Shown here in pieces: positions 7,179 to 15,739 of a DNA stretch of 48,219 nucleotides. Within the stretch, counting starts at the first letter, position 1, and each line of letters begins with the position of its first letter. Origin of the DNA: Pseudomonas sp. RIT-562 (GTDB lineage: Bacteria > Pseudomonadota > Gammaproteobacteria > Pseudomonadales > Pseudomonadaceae); assembly GCF_026241895.1 (NCBI RefSeq), contig NZ_JAPJIV010000034.1, forward strand, positions 1 through 48,219, read 5' to 3'. The notes under the pieces are model-generated. The model was given only the letters and a program-made list of their open reading frames with translations, was not told where the DNA came from and ran no database searches. The position numbers and the translations under genes are program-made.

Positions 7179-7756
7179 GTCAGTACCTCCTCGGCCAGCA
7201 GCCGACGCAGTTTTTGCTGGGCGTAACGCAAGCGGCTCTTGACGGTCTCCAGCGGTGTTTCGGTGAGGGAGGCGATCTGCGGCAGGTCGAGATCGCCGTG
7301 GGCGCGCAGCAGGAAAACTTCGCGCTGGTCGGCCGGCAAGGTTTGCAGGGCGGTCTCCAGGCGCTGGGTGTCGCGGCTCAGGCTCAGCAATTGCGCGGGA
7401 TCGGCGGCGTCGTCTGGCAGGGCGTGGACCTGCTCGTCATAGCTGTCATGCAATGGGTTTCGTATTCCGTGTTTGCGCCAGTGGTCAATCAGACGGTTGC
7501 GCGCGATCTGGTACAGCCATGTACGAAAATTCGCCCGCCCTTGTGGCTGACTGGTGCTGCGAATCAGGCTAAGCCAGGTCTCCTGGTATACCTCCTCGGC
7601 CAGCTCGGCCTTGCCGCTGAGGCCGAGCAGGAATCGATACAGTCCCTGGCGGTGGCGGGCGTACAGGATCTCGAACGCCGGGCCGTCGCCTGCGTGATAG
7701 CGGGCCAGCAGCGATTCGTCGCTGCTGGTGGCTGAGCTGGGGGGCGGGGCAGACAT
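7175..7756 (-). CDS. RNA polymerase sigma-70 factor, ECF type
   Basis: This 193-aa sigma factor has only regions 2 and 4. Region 2 runs from about 15 to 100 (ARYHAGDGPAFEILYARHR, FRTWLYQIARNRLIDHWRK). Region 4 runs from about 135 to 185 (LPADQREVFLLR, ETPLETVKSRLRYAQQKLR, the helix-turn-helix). It starts one base after the vWA gene stop and ends inside the start of the membrane protein, so three genes are translationally coupled. The likely role is to direct RNA polymerase to an envelope-related regulon, restrained by the downstream membrane protein. It is not RpoE/AlgU itself, because mucA/mucB-type partners are missing. Confidence 0.88.
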   Translation of the reverse strand: MSAPPPSSATSSDESLLARYHAGDGPAFEILYARHRQGLYRFLLGLSGKAELAEEVYQETWLSLIRSTSQPQGRANFRTWLYQIARNRLIDHWRKHGIRNPLHDSYDEQVHALPDDAADPAQLLSLSRDTQRLETALQTLPADQREVFLLRAHGDLDLPQIASLTETPLETVKSRLRYAQQKLRRLLAEEVLT

Positions 7757-7757
7757 C

Positions 7758-9449
7758 TCAGTGGGTCTCTCCTATCAATGCCTGATGCTCGCTGGTTTGC
7801 AGGCTTCGCGCCAGTTCGACCAACTGCACGAACTCCGCCCGCAGGCCAAACCGGTCCTCGCCCCTGGCACCACGGGCCAAAGCTTCAGTGTCTTGCAGGC
7901 TGAAACTGCCGGTGTAGCGCCCGTCCTTCAGCTGTTGGGAGAAAGCTGCCACGGCAGCAGCGAATCGCAGGTCGTCGGAGGTTTTACCCTCCAGGCTCGA
8001 AACAATCGGCCGCTCGATCAAGCGACTATTCCCACCTTCAGGTAGCTGATATCGCACACGCAGCATCGCCAACTCTCCAGAGCTCCCGGCATTAACGGCG
8101 GTGGACTGGCCATATCGCAACGGCTCCAGCCAGCCCTTCTCCCCCTTCGGAACAATTTCGTACAGTGCCGTCACCGTATGGCCTGCGCCGATTTCTCCGG
8201 CATCGACTTTGTCATTGCTGAAATCCTCACGTTTCAACGCGCGATTCTCATAGCCCAGCAGGCGATACTCGCTGACCTGCGCCGGATTGAACTCTACTTG
8301 CAGCTTCACGTTCTTCGCCACGACGGCGAGGGTCGAACCGAGCTGGTCCACCAACACTTTGCGCGCCTCGCGCAGGTTGTCGATGTAGGCGTAATTGCCA
8401 TCGCCCGCGTCGGCCAGTTGCTCCATCAGGTGTTCATTGTAGTTATCCACGCCGAAACCCAAGGTCGTCAGGGACACGCCCGATTTGCGCTTGTCTGCGG
8501 CCATTTGCTTGAGACTGTCGAAGTCGCTGATGCCGACATTGAAGTCGCCGTCCGTGGCCAGCAGGATGCGGTTGATACCATTGCGGATGTACGCCTGCCG
8601 GGCCATCTGATAGGCCAGTTCGATACCCGACGCACCTGCGGTCGAACCGCCGGCCGAGAGCTGATCGATAGCCGTACGAATCTTCGCTTTATCCTTCCCG
8701 GAAGTAGGCTCCAGGACCACGCGGGACTCACCGGCGTATACCAACAGGGATACGCGATCCTGATCGCGCAGTTGATCGACCAGCAGTTTCAGGGTGCTCT
8801 TGACCAGCGGCAGGCCCTCACGGCGGTCCATTGACCCGGAGACGTCCACCAGGAACACCAGGTTCGCCGGGGGCAGTTCGGCCACCGCGCGGTCCGACGC
8901 CTTGATGCCAATGCGCAGCAGGCGCGTATGCGGGTTCCAGGGAGAAGGCGCCAACTCTGTGGTCACGCCAAATGGCGAGCCGTCTCTGGGCAAGGCGTAA
9001 TCGTAGGGGAAGTAATTGACCATTTCTTCCAGGCGCACCGCACCTTCAGGCGGCAGACGGCCCTGGTTGAGCAAGCGGCGAACATTGGCGTAAGCGCCGG
9101 TGTCGACGTCGGCACTGAAGGTCGAGACGGGAGTTTCAGCCACGCTGTGGATCGGATTATCGGCCAGCGCCTGATAGTGCTCGCGCTGCTCCTCCTGATA
9201 GCCAGCGGGGGATTCGGGCATCGGCGCAAAAGTCGCCAGCGGTGCCGCACGTACAGCGCGTTTGGCCATTGAGGTATCGCCAAGGCCCAAGGCTTCGGTC
9301 TTCAACTCGGACTGCGCAGGTGCTGGAGCGGGAGTCACTACGGAAGTGGCGTCCGGCGAGGGCGAGGCACCGCAACCGGCCATCGCCAGCAGCAGGCCAG
9401 CGGCGAAACCCTGGGCGGCCGGGCGGAGGAAATGCAGAGGGAGGGACAT
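7758..9449 (-). CDS. von Willebrand factor A domain lipoprotein (YfbK-like)
   Basis: The protein has 563 aa. The signal peptide ends in a lipobox (LLLAMAGC, Cys26), so it is probably a lipoprotein facing the periplasm. An N-terminal conserved segment (about 88-190, with STFSADVDTGAYANVRR) precedes a vWA domain with an intact MIDAS motif DVSGS (202-206) and later conserved Thr/Asp (LATDGDFNVG). The C-terminal part resembles the DUF3520 extension of E. coli YfbK. The ATG at 9449 has GAGG eight bases upstream. It is the first gene of a unit with an ECF sigma factor and an anti-sigma-like protein. A metal-dependent protein-binding role at the envelope, perhaps sensing or assembly, is an inference. 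Confidence 0.85.
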   Translation of the reverse strand: MSLPLHFLRPAAQGFAAGLLLAMAGCGASPSPDATSVVTPAPAPAQSELKTEALGLGDTSMAKRAVRAAPLATFAPMPESPAGYQEEQREHYQALADNPIHSVAETPVSTFSADVDTGAYANVRRLLNQGRLPPEGAVRLEEMVNYFPYDYALPRDGSPFGVTTELAPSPWNPHTRLLRIGIKASDRAVAELPPANLVFLVDVSGSMDRREGLPLVKSTLKLLVDQLRDQDRVSLLVYAGESRVVLEPTSGKDKAKIRTAIDQLSAGGSTAGASGIELAYQMARQAYIRNGINRILLATDGDFNVGISDFDSLKQMAADKRKSGVSLTTLGFGVDNYNEHLMEQLADAGDGNYAYIDNLREARKVLVDQLGSTLAVVAKNVKLQVEFNPAQVSEYRLLGYENRALKREDFSNDKVDAGEIGAGHTVTALYEIVPKGEKGWLEPLRYGQSTAVNAGSSGELAMLRVRYQLPEGGNSRLIERPIVSSLEGKTSDDLRFAAAVAAFSQQLKDGRYTGSFSLQDTEALARGARGEDRFGLRAEFVQLVELARSLQTSEHQALIGETH

Positions 9450-9497
9450 GGGGCTGACCTCAAGGAAGATGATCCATTCATCCTCTGAGACGGGCAG

Positions 9498-9512
9498 CCC
9501 GATAGATTCGGG
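9498..9512. promoter_or_regulatory. short inverted repeat before the vWA gene
   Basis: Arms CCCGA and TCGGG surround TAGAT in the 85-base gap between the PEBP gene stop and the vWA start. It could be a weak 3' hairpin or part of a promoter. A GTTAACC and a CGTCTC flank it on the minus strand, but their spacing (18 bases) is long for an ECF promoter. Confidence 0.3.
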
Positions 9513-9534
9513 TTAACTCACGTGAAAGAAATTT

Positions 9535-10095
9535 TCAGCGGTGATAACGCCGCACCACACTGCTGTTCTTCAGCACATGGCCTTTGATTTTTTCCAGCAG
9601 TTGCGTACGTGTCAGGCCGGCGGGCAACGCGTCCGGCGCCAGGTCCAGGGCGTAGAGCTGGATGATGTAGTGGTGGGCACTGTCACCGACTGGCGGGCAA
9701 GGGCCGACGTAGGTCTTGGTGCCCTTGCTGTTCAAGCCACCAACGCCGTCGAGCGTCGACTTGGTGCCTGCGCCTTCGGCAACCTGGTGAGTGGAGGCCT
9801 TGATGCCGTAATGCAGCCAATGGTCGACGCCCTGGCCTTTTTGCCCGTCGGGGTCGTGCATGACGATCGCGTAGCTCAAGGTTCCAGCCGGGCCGGCGTT
9901 CCAGCTCAGTGCCGGGGAAACGTTGTGGCCGCCGCAGCCTTCGGCGTCACTGGCGGCCGCTGCGGTGAACAGCCGGTCATCTGACACGCCCGGGATGTTT
10001 ACGGTGAAACGCTCCTGGGCCTGAGCCGGCAGTTGCACGCAAAAGGCAACTGCGAGGGCCGCCAGCCAAGGGGTCAGAGAGGTCGATCGTGTCAT
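9535..10095 (-). CDS. secreted YbhB/YbcL-family (PEBP-like) protein
   Basis: The protein has 186 aa. Residues 1-26 are a clear cleavable signal peptide (ending PAQAQE), so it should be periplasmic. The mature part carries the phosphatidylethanolamine-binding-protein fold: CGGHNVSPALSW near the ligand pocket, then YAIVMHDPDG, VDHWLHYGI, and the YVGPCPPVG...HHYIIQLYALD core. Members of this bacterial family have no firmly established reaction; the pocket binds small anions. It is read in the same direction as the vWA operon, with an 85-base gap and possibly a weak hairpin between. It diverges from the Rieske reductase gene, sharing a 140-base promoter region. Confidence 0.88.
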   Translation of the reverse strand: MTRSTSLTPWLAALAVAFCVQLPAQAQERFTVNIPGVSDDRLFTAAAASDAEGCGGHNVSPALSWNAGPAGTLSYAIVMHDPDGQKGQGVDHWLHYGIKASTHQVAEGAGTKSTLDGVGGLNSKGTKTYVGPCPPVGDSAHHYIIQLYALDLAPDALPAGLTRTQLLEKIKGHVLKNSSVVRRYHR

Positions 10096-10235
10096 TCCGG
10101 AGCACCTTGTGCGGGGTGGGGCCGTCGTCGGCCTGCGAACTATAGCCGTACCGTTCGTGCTGTGGCAGAGGGATTTGGCTGAACCTCGTGATCATCCGTT
10201 CAGTCTTAAAGGAAACGCCCGTCTGGAGAGCGATC

Positions 10236-11765
10236 ATGGCCCTGCAACGCGTCGCCCGATTCGCCGATGTGCCGGAACACCGCGGTCTGGAAGTCGAGGT
10301 GGCAGGGACGAAAATCGTCTTGCTGCGGGTCGGCGACCAATTGCGTGCCTATCAGGGCGAATGTCCGCATGCCGGAGCTCCGCTGGCGGAGGGCGCGCTG
10401 TGCAATGGGCGGCTGATTTGCCCGTGGCACAAGGCCGCGTACCGGATGGAAGATGGCGCGCTGTGCGAACCTCCTGCCCTCGATAGTCTCAAGCGCTACC
10501 CGCTGGAGATACGCGAGGACGAGGTCTGGGTAGACGATCAGCCGCTACCGGACGCCCATACTCCGCCCGCCGACGATGAGCGAACATTCGTGATAATCGG
10601 CGCGGGCGCTGCAGGTACCGCGGCCGCGGCGGCACTCAGGGAGAAAGGCTTTGGCGGCAGGATTCAACTGGTCGATCGAGAAGCTGAAGCGGGTTACGAC
10701 CGAACAGTCTTGAGCAAATTTGTCCTGGCAGCCCAGATGTCGCCGCAAGAAGTCCCGCCGCTGCGCGACGAGCAATTTTATCGGGAGCAACGCATTGAAC
10801 GGGTAACCGGCGAAGTGGCGCGCCTGGATGCCGATAACCAGTTCCTGGAACTCACAAACGGCCAATCCCTTGCCTACGACGCCGCACTGCTCGCGACCGG
10901 CGGCACGCCCAATCCGCTAAAAATACCCGGTGCCGATTTGCCACAGGTCTTTGTCCTGCGCTCCAGAAACCATGCGCAAGAAATCATGCAGACGGCTAAA
11001 CCCGGACAAAAAGCGGTGATCATTGGCGACAGCTTCATCGCTCTTGAATGCGCAGGCGCGCTACGAGAATACGGTTTGGACGTAACGATACTGGCTCGTC
11101 ATGCGGTGCCCTTCGCCAAACAGTTCGGCGAATCCGTAGGCAAAGCCATTCGTGCCCGACATGAGAGCCACGGCGTGCGCTTTCATACGCAGGGCGAAGC
11201 CGCTCGAATTGAAGGCAGTGAAAAGGTCGAAGCCGTGTTCTTGGACAATGGCCAGCGCTTGCCCGCAGACCTGGTCCTGGCAGGCATTGGGGTCACCCCG
11301 GCGACCGAGGCCTTTACAGGCCTGCCCAAGGAAAAAGATCAGTCCCTGAAAGTCGATGGCGGCATGCGCGTAAGCGAAGGTCTTTGGGCCGCCGGTGACA
11401 TCGCAACCTTCCCGCTCAACGGCCTGCCACACCGCATCGAACATTGGCGCCTGGCCCAGCAACAAGCGCGCATCGCCGCCGCTAACATGCTCGGCGGCGA
11501 TGAACGCTACCTCGACGTACCGTACTTCTGGACCTGGCATTTCGGCAAGAATTACGACTATCTGGGGCATGCCGAAACGTGGGACGAAGTCGAGTTCAAA
11601 GGCGACCCTTACCATCCGCCGTTTATTGGGTTGTTTGGTAAAAATGGAGTGGTTGCGGCTGCGGTGGCTTGCGATGAAGAACGCTCAATGGCGATGCTGG
11701 CGGAAAGGATGAAACAGCCATTGTCGGTGGACGAAGCGTGGCGGTTGATCAGGGATGAGCAATAA
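10236..11765 (+). CDS. fused Rieske ferredoxin / FAD-dependent reductase
   Basis: The protein has 509 aa from the ATG at 10236 (GGAGAG just upstream). Residues 1-105 are a Rieske [2Fe-2S] domain with CPH (C43, H45) and CPWH (C62, H65). Residues about 115-415 are a two-dinucleotide-binding-domain flavoprotein: GAGAAG (122-127) for FAD, AVIIGDSFIALECAG for NAD(P)H, and the late FAD motif GLWAAGDIA. The last 90 residues match the reductase C-terminal domain of the ferredoxin-reductase/AIF group. Electrons would flow NAD(P)H-FAD-[2Fe-2S] to an unknown acceptor. No oxygenase gene is adjacent, so it is not an obvious dioxygenase electron-supply gene. The layout is like animal AIFM3. Confidence 0.88.
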   Translation: MALQRVARFADVPEHRGLEVEVAGTKIVLLRVGDQLRAYQGECPHAGAPLAEGALCNGRLICPWHKAAYRMEDGALCEPPALDSLKRYPLEIREDEVWVDDQPLPDAHTPPADDERTFVIIGAGAAGTAAAAALREKGFGGRIQLVDREAEAGYDRTVLSKFVLAAQMSPQEVPPLRDEQFYREQRIERVTGEVARLDADNQFLELTNGQSLAYDAALLATGGTPNPLKIPGADLPQVFVLRSRNHAQEIMQTAKPGQKAVIIGDSFIALECAGALREYGLDVTILARHAVPFAKQFGESVGKAIRARHESHGVRFHTQGEAARIEGSEKVEAVFLDNGQRLPADLVLAGIGVTPATEAFTGLPKEKDQSLKVDGGMRVSEGLWAAGDIATFPLNGLPHRIEHWRLAQQQARIAAANMLGGDERYLDVPYFWTWHFGKNYDYLGHAETWDEVEFKGDPYHPPFIGLFGKNGVVAAAVACDEERSMAMLAERMKQPLSVDEAWRLIRDEQ

Positions 11766-11782
11766 ACATTGCGTTATGCCAT

Positions 11783-11856
11783 CCCTGTAGGAGCCCGGCT
11801 TGCCGGCGATGGTGATCTTGGGGACGCCATCGCCGGCAAGCCGGGCTCCTACAGGG
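11783..11856. repeat. REP-like inverted repeat (2)
   Basis: Nearly perfect arms (CCCTGTAGGAGCCCGGCTTG... and complement), with the tips CCGGCGATGG/CCATCGCCGG, lie between the convergent Rieske reductase and pgaD genes. It could terminate both transcripts. Confidence 0.85.
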
Positions 11857-11884
11857 TGGTCGACACTCGGCACATCGCACTAGA

Positions 11885-12379
11885 TCAGAGCTGCTTCAAC
11901 CGCTCATCTTCCGCCGGCAAACGGCTCGCCAGCGGTATAGCTTTCTGATCAGCAGCGATGCGGAAAAAGTGTGGCACCACCTGACTGATTTGTCCGTCAT
12001 CGTCGTTGTGGATGGTCATCGAGCCCGGCATGCGCAGGGTTTCCAGGCGGTCGCCGGTCAGGCCGAAACTTTTGCGCAGTCCTTGATCGTTCACTACCGG
12101 CGCAGGCAAGCGACGCTGGGCGTAGCTGCGGCTTTTACGTTGCTGGTATCGCGCCCAGGAAATCAGGATCAGCGCGTTGACCAGTGCCACCCACAGGTAG
12201 ATTTGCAGGGTGCCCAGCGCGTCGAAAAACTCAGCGTCGAGCCGCGGTCCACTGTGGGTGCTGATCAGCGGCCAGAGCCCCGTCACCAGCAGGTACAGCA
12301 GACCGATCCAGGCCAGGACAGTGAAGAACACGTCGATCACTACCAGGAACGGACGCTGTCGGGTTCTGATGATTTTCAT
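11885..12379 (-). CDS. pgaD: PNAG synthesis accessory protein PgaD
   Basis: This is a 164-aa inner-membrane partner of the PNAG synthase. Two transmembrane helices are visible (about 11-37 and 55-76), followed by a cytoplasmic tail of about 85 residues. In E. coli PgaD forms with PgaC the complex that binds c-di-GMP; by analogy this is the allosteric input of the local system. The start overlaps the pgaC stop by four bases (ATGA). It is the last gene of pgaABCD and is followed by a REP-like repeat. Sequence conservation of PgaD is low in general, so the call leans on position, length and topology. Confidence 0.88.
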   Translation of the reverse strand: MKIIRTRQRPFLVVIDVFFTVLAWIGLLYLLVTGLWPLISTHSGPRLDAEFFDALGTLQIYLWVALVNALILISWARYQQRKSRSYAQRRLPAPVVNDQGLRKSFGLTGDRLETLRMPGSMTIHNDDDGQISQVVPHFFRIAADQKAIPLASRLPAEDERLKQL

Positions 12380-13728
12380 CGAATAACTTCCTCTTCGTCA
12401 TTCAGTGGCTTGATGCCACGGTCCGGGCTAACCCAGCGCGCACGTTTCTGATGTTGTCGGAACAGCACTTTCGGGAAGCTGACCAAGGTGGTGAACAGGC
12501 TGATCAGCCAGAACACCAACGGGTACCAGACCACCCAGAACATGGTTTTCCACAGGCCCTTTTCGTAGCGGCGATCGATCAGGATGCTGATGGCGAACTG
12601 CATGAGGCAGACCACCGCGAGCAACAACCCGGTGAACGCAGGAGGCATCAGGTTATCCACCGCGATGGCGGCCGGCATATGGATGAATTTGCCCAAAGCC
12701 CAGAAGATCACCGACAGCAGGAAGGTGAACGCCCAGCCGGTAGACAGGCAGTACTCGAACAGCAGTGGCCAGAGGTAGCGATGGCGGTACTGCCAGATGC
12801 CCCGGATGTTTTTGAACAGGACTTCGGCACCACCCTGGGCCCAGCGCAGGCGCTGTTTCCACAGGCCGCCGAGGGTCTCGGGCATGAGGATCCAGCACAG
12901 CGCGCGCGGCTCGTAGAAGATGCTCCAGTGATCGAGCTGCAGCTTCCAGCTGATGTCGATGTCTTCGGTGATCATCTCCGGGCTCCAGTAGTCGACCCGG
13001 TTCAGGGCCGTCCGACGGAACGCGACGATCACGCCGGAGACCGTGAAGATGCGGCCGAACACCCGCTGCGTGCGTTTGATCAACCCGATGATCGAGGAGA
13101 ACTCGCCGACCTGCACACGACCAACCAAGGTTGAGCGAGTGCGGATTCGCGGGTTGCCGGTGACGGCGCCCAGGCGGGCGTTGTCGAGCATCGGCGCCAC
13201 CAGGTAGGCGGCGGTATTCGGCGCCAGCAGCGCATCACCGTCGATGCACACCAGATACTCACTGCGCGCGGCGATGGCACCCATACGCAGGGCGACCGCC
13301 TTGCCCTGGTTCTCCGCCAGATGCAGCACGCGCAAGCGTGGGTCCTGTGCGGACAGGGCGTCGAGCACGGCGCCGGTGTTGTCCTTGGAGCCATCGTTGA
13401 TCGCGATGACTTCGATGTTCGGATAGTGCTGGGCGAGCGCCGCGTGGATGGTGTCGGCGACGTTCTCCCCTTCGTTGAAGCAAGGAATCAGGATCGAAAT
13501 CAGCGGCTCACCGGCCAATGGCGGCGGCAGGGTGTCTTCCTGCCACGGCCAGTGGCGCTCCCAGTGCAGCCAGAAATACAGGCCACCGGCGATCCACAAT
13601 GCCGACATGAACAGTGGATAGAAGAACACGAAGTCCATCAGGAATTGCCCGGTCAGCAGGAAGATCAATCCCAGGGGAATCCCGAGGACGATCGCCAGAA
13701 CAAACAGGGCCAGAAGTCTATCCAGCAT
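12376..13728 (-). CDS. pgaC: poly-beta-1,6-N-acetyl-D-glucosamine synthase
   Basis: This is a 450-aa processive GT2 glycosyltransferase that polymerises UDP-GlcNAc at the inner membrane. Two N-terminal membrane helices (about 5-55) precede the catalytic domain. All signature residues are present: NDGS with Asp112, DGD (163-165), TED (254-256, catalytic base) and QRLRW (292-296). Three or four membrane helices follow (about 320-425). The start is separated from the pgaB stop by one base, and its end overlaps pgaD, as expected for a translationally coupled synthase pair. Confidence 0.95.
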   Translation of the reverse strand: MLDRLLALFVLAIVLGIPLGLIFLLTGQFLMDFVFFYPLFMSALWIAGGLYFWLHWERHWPWQEDTLPPPLAGEPLISILIPCFNEGENVADTIHAALAQHYPNIEVIAINDGSKDNTGAVLDALSAQDPRLRVLHLAENQGKAVALRMGAIAARSEYLVCIDGDALLAPNTAAYLVAPMLDNARLGAVTGNPRIRTRSTLVGRVQVGEFSSIIGLIKRTQRVFGRIFTVSGVIVAFRRTALNRVDYWSPEMITEDIDISWKLQLDHWSIFYEPRALCWILMPETLGGLWKQRLRWAQGGAEVLFKNIRGIWQYRHRYLWPLLFEYCLSTGWAFTFLLSVIFWALGKFIHMPAAIAVDNLMPPAFTGLLLAVVCLMQFAISILIDRRYEKGLWKTMFWVVWYPLVFWLISLFTTLVSFPKVLFRQHQKRARWVSPDRGIKPLNDEEEVIR

Positions 13729-13729
13729 G

Positions 13730-15727
13730 TTAAGGGTTCCACTTGTTGGAGAGCGCGGGCCGCACGGTTTTCAGGTCCGGCTGGTTCTCGAGGAAATTAT
13801 CGGGGTAGTAGCCGAAGCTGGTGGCGCCCTGACGCTTGAGGGTGCTCATCCAGTCCGCGAGCTGCGAGGCCTTGATGTCGGAGTCGGTTTTTTTCGTCCA
13901 GTCCTTGGCCTGCAGTTCGAACACTGTGCGATCCAGCGCTCCCGGGCGGGCCTTGACCGTGGCCACCAGTTTTTCCAGCCATGGGCCAGAATCCTTGGCG
14001 GTTTGTTTTTCCATCAGCGGCATGGCCATCGGCGCCGTCCAGTCGTAAGCGCCGAGGAAGTCATCGAGGTTCTGCGCGTACCACGTTTCGCTCTCGGGAT
14101 TAAGCATCGGCTCGGCGAAGATATTGCGTGCGGTCTGTACCTGCGGCCCGCGAATCGCCTGGACCTTGGCCGTCAGTTCCTTGGTGAAATCGATCAGGTA
14201 ACGGCTCTTGAAGCGGGTCCAGCGCTGCAGGGTCGCAGGGTCCGCGCGCAATGCCGCGATGGAACCTGGCAAGCCATTGGCGGCGTAGACCTTCAACGCG
14301 TCGGGGCCGGCGTCTTCGAAGTCCGAGAGCACCGCGTCATCGTGGTACAGAACGCCGTCGACCGAGGCCAGGCGTGCCACGTCTTCGTAGATTTCACCGA
14401 TGATGCGCCGCACGTTCGGGTCGAAAGGCGACAAGCGTTTGTACTGGTCGGGGTCAACCGATGTGGTGCCCGTTTGCGGGTCCCAGCGAGTCACACGCGG
14501 CAGCTTCGGGTCGAGGGCAAAACTCAGCACCGGCATCCAGGCGTAGACCTTGACGTGAGCCCGGGTCCGCAGCTGCCAGGCAACTCGGTCGAAGATATCG
14601 GCAGCCACCGGCAGGTGACGGTTGGGGAAGTACAGCGAGTGCACCAGGCCATCGCCTTTGGGATCGGCAAAGGCTTGCAGGAACACCGTGTTGGCGCCCA
14701 TGTCGGCCATGCGCTGGATCAGTTTGCCGAGGTTGATTTCCTGTTGGGCCGGGTCGGCATCGTAGACGTTGTCCAGGTCCACATGCACCACGCGCATCGG
14801 CGTCTGGGACTGCGCGCCGACGATAGCGTTGGCGAAGTGGATGCCATCCGGATCCGAGGCCACGAGGAAGCGCGGGCTGCTCATCAGATTGCCGAGGGTG
14901 TCGAGGCCGTCGTCCAGGGTCAGGGCCATTTCGTAGCCCTGCTCGTTGACCACTTGCAATGTCGTGCCGTCGGCGGCGCCGTAAGGCCAGACCCACACTC
15001 GCGGCTTTTTCCCGGTGACCTTGCGGATCTTTTCTGAAATCGCTGCGACGTCTGCCCGTTGCCGCGCCTGGAATTGGGCTTCGGTTTCGTAGCGCTTGGC
15101 GACTGCATCGTAGCGCCGGGTCGCCGCGGCCGGTTCCAGGTTGCCCTGGGGGTTGGCCAGCACGCCCTTGTGGTTGGCGTCCGTGTGCGCGGCGATTTCC
15201 ACCAGGCCCGACTGCGAGATTTCACGCACCTGATCCCAGGTCAGGAAGTCGCTGCGCTTGCGAGGAGTGCCGGCGAAATCCACCGGTTGATCAAGCGGCG
15301 TATCGATCCAGCTGCCCACCGGCGCCAGCAGCGCGTGCCAGTTGTAGGCACGCAGCACCGGCAGTACTCGAGTGTAGAAACTCGAGTAGCCGTCATCGAA
15401 ACTCAGCAGGATCGCCTTCGGCGGCAGCTCAGGACCGCCATTGCGGGCCGCCAGTATCTGGTCGACGGTTACCGGTTTGTAGTTGTTCTCGCGCAGCCAC
15501 GCCAGTTGCTCGATCATGCGCTCGGTGCGCACGGCCACGACAGCCTGGTCCGGGTCGCGGTCCTCGACATCGTGGTAGGCAATGCCGAGCACGTGGTTTT
15601 TTGGCCACGGGGCTTCGTTGGCATCCACCGGACGTTGTGACGGCGGCGTGAAAGCCGGGGCTTGCTGGGCGCAAGCGCTGATGAACAGCGCTCCCAGCAA
15701 AAGGATGAAACGCGTAATCAAAGGCAT
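13730..15727 (-). CDS. pgaB: PNAG N-deacetylase / glycoside hydrolase lipoprotein
   Basis: PgaB partially deacetylates PNAG in the periplasm, which is needed for export. I chose the ATG at 15727 (665 aa) over a TTG two codons earlier. The lipobox is FISAC (Cys19). The N-terminal polysaccharide deacetylase domain has LSFDDGYSSFY (D111, D112) and HTDANH (H181, H186), the same spacing as the metal-binding pair of E. coli PgaB. The C-terminal half (about 300-640) is the GH153-like domain that binds or cleaves the polymer, with FDPNVRRIIGEIYEDVA and VLYHDDAVLSDFED typical of it. It starts 12 bases after pgaA. Confidence 0.95.
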   Translation of the reverse strand: MPLITRFILLLGALFISACAQQAPAFTPPSQRPVDANEAPWPKNHVLGIAYHDVEDRDPDQAVVAVRTERMIEQLAWLRENNYKPVTVDQILAARNGGPELPPKAILLSFDDGYSSFYTRVLPVLRAYNWHALLAPVGSWIDTPLDQPVDFAGTPRKRSDFLTWDQVREISQSGLVEIAAHTDANHKGVLANPQGNLEPAAATRRYDAVAKRYETEAQFQARQRADVAAISEKIRKVTGKKPRVWVWPYGAADGTTLQVVNEQGYEMALTLDDGLDTLGNLMSSPRFLVASDPDGIHFANAIVGAQSQTPMRVVHVDLDNVYDADPAQQEINLGKLIQRMADMGANTVFLQAFADPKGDGLVHSLYFPNRHLPVAADIFDRVAWQLRTRAHVKVYAWMPVLSFALDPKLPRVTRWDPQTGTTSVDPDQYKRLSPFDPNVRRIIGEIYEDVARLASVDGVLYHDDAVLSDFEDAGPDALKVYAANGLPGSIAALRADPATLQRWTRFKSRYLIDFTKELTAKVQAIRGPQVQTARNIFAEPMLNPESETWYAQNLDDFLGAYDWTAPMAMPLMEKQTAKDSGPWLEKLVATVKARPGALDRTVFELQAKDWTKKTDSDIKASQLADWMSTLKRQGATSFGYYPDNFLENQPDLKTVRPALSNKWNP

Positions 15728-15739
15728 TTTCAAACTCTT

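Noticed and set aside
9487..9517. ECF-type promoter (GTTAACC and CGTCTC) before the vWA gene
   Set aside because: The 18-base spacing is longer than the usual 16-17, and without other sites to compare it is not distinguishable from chance; kept only as a note with the inverted repeat.
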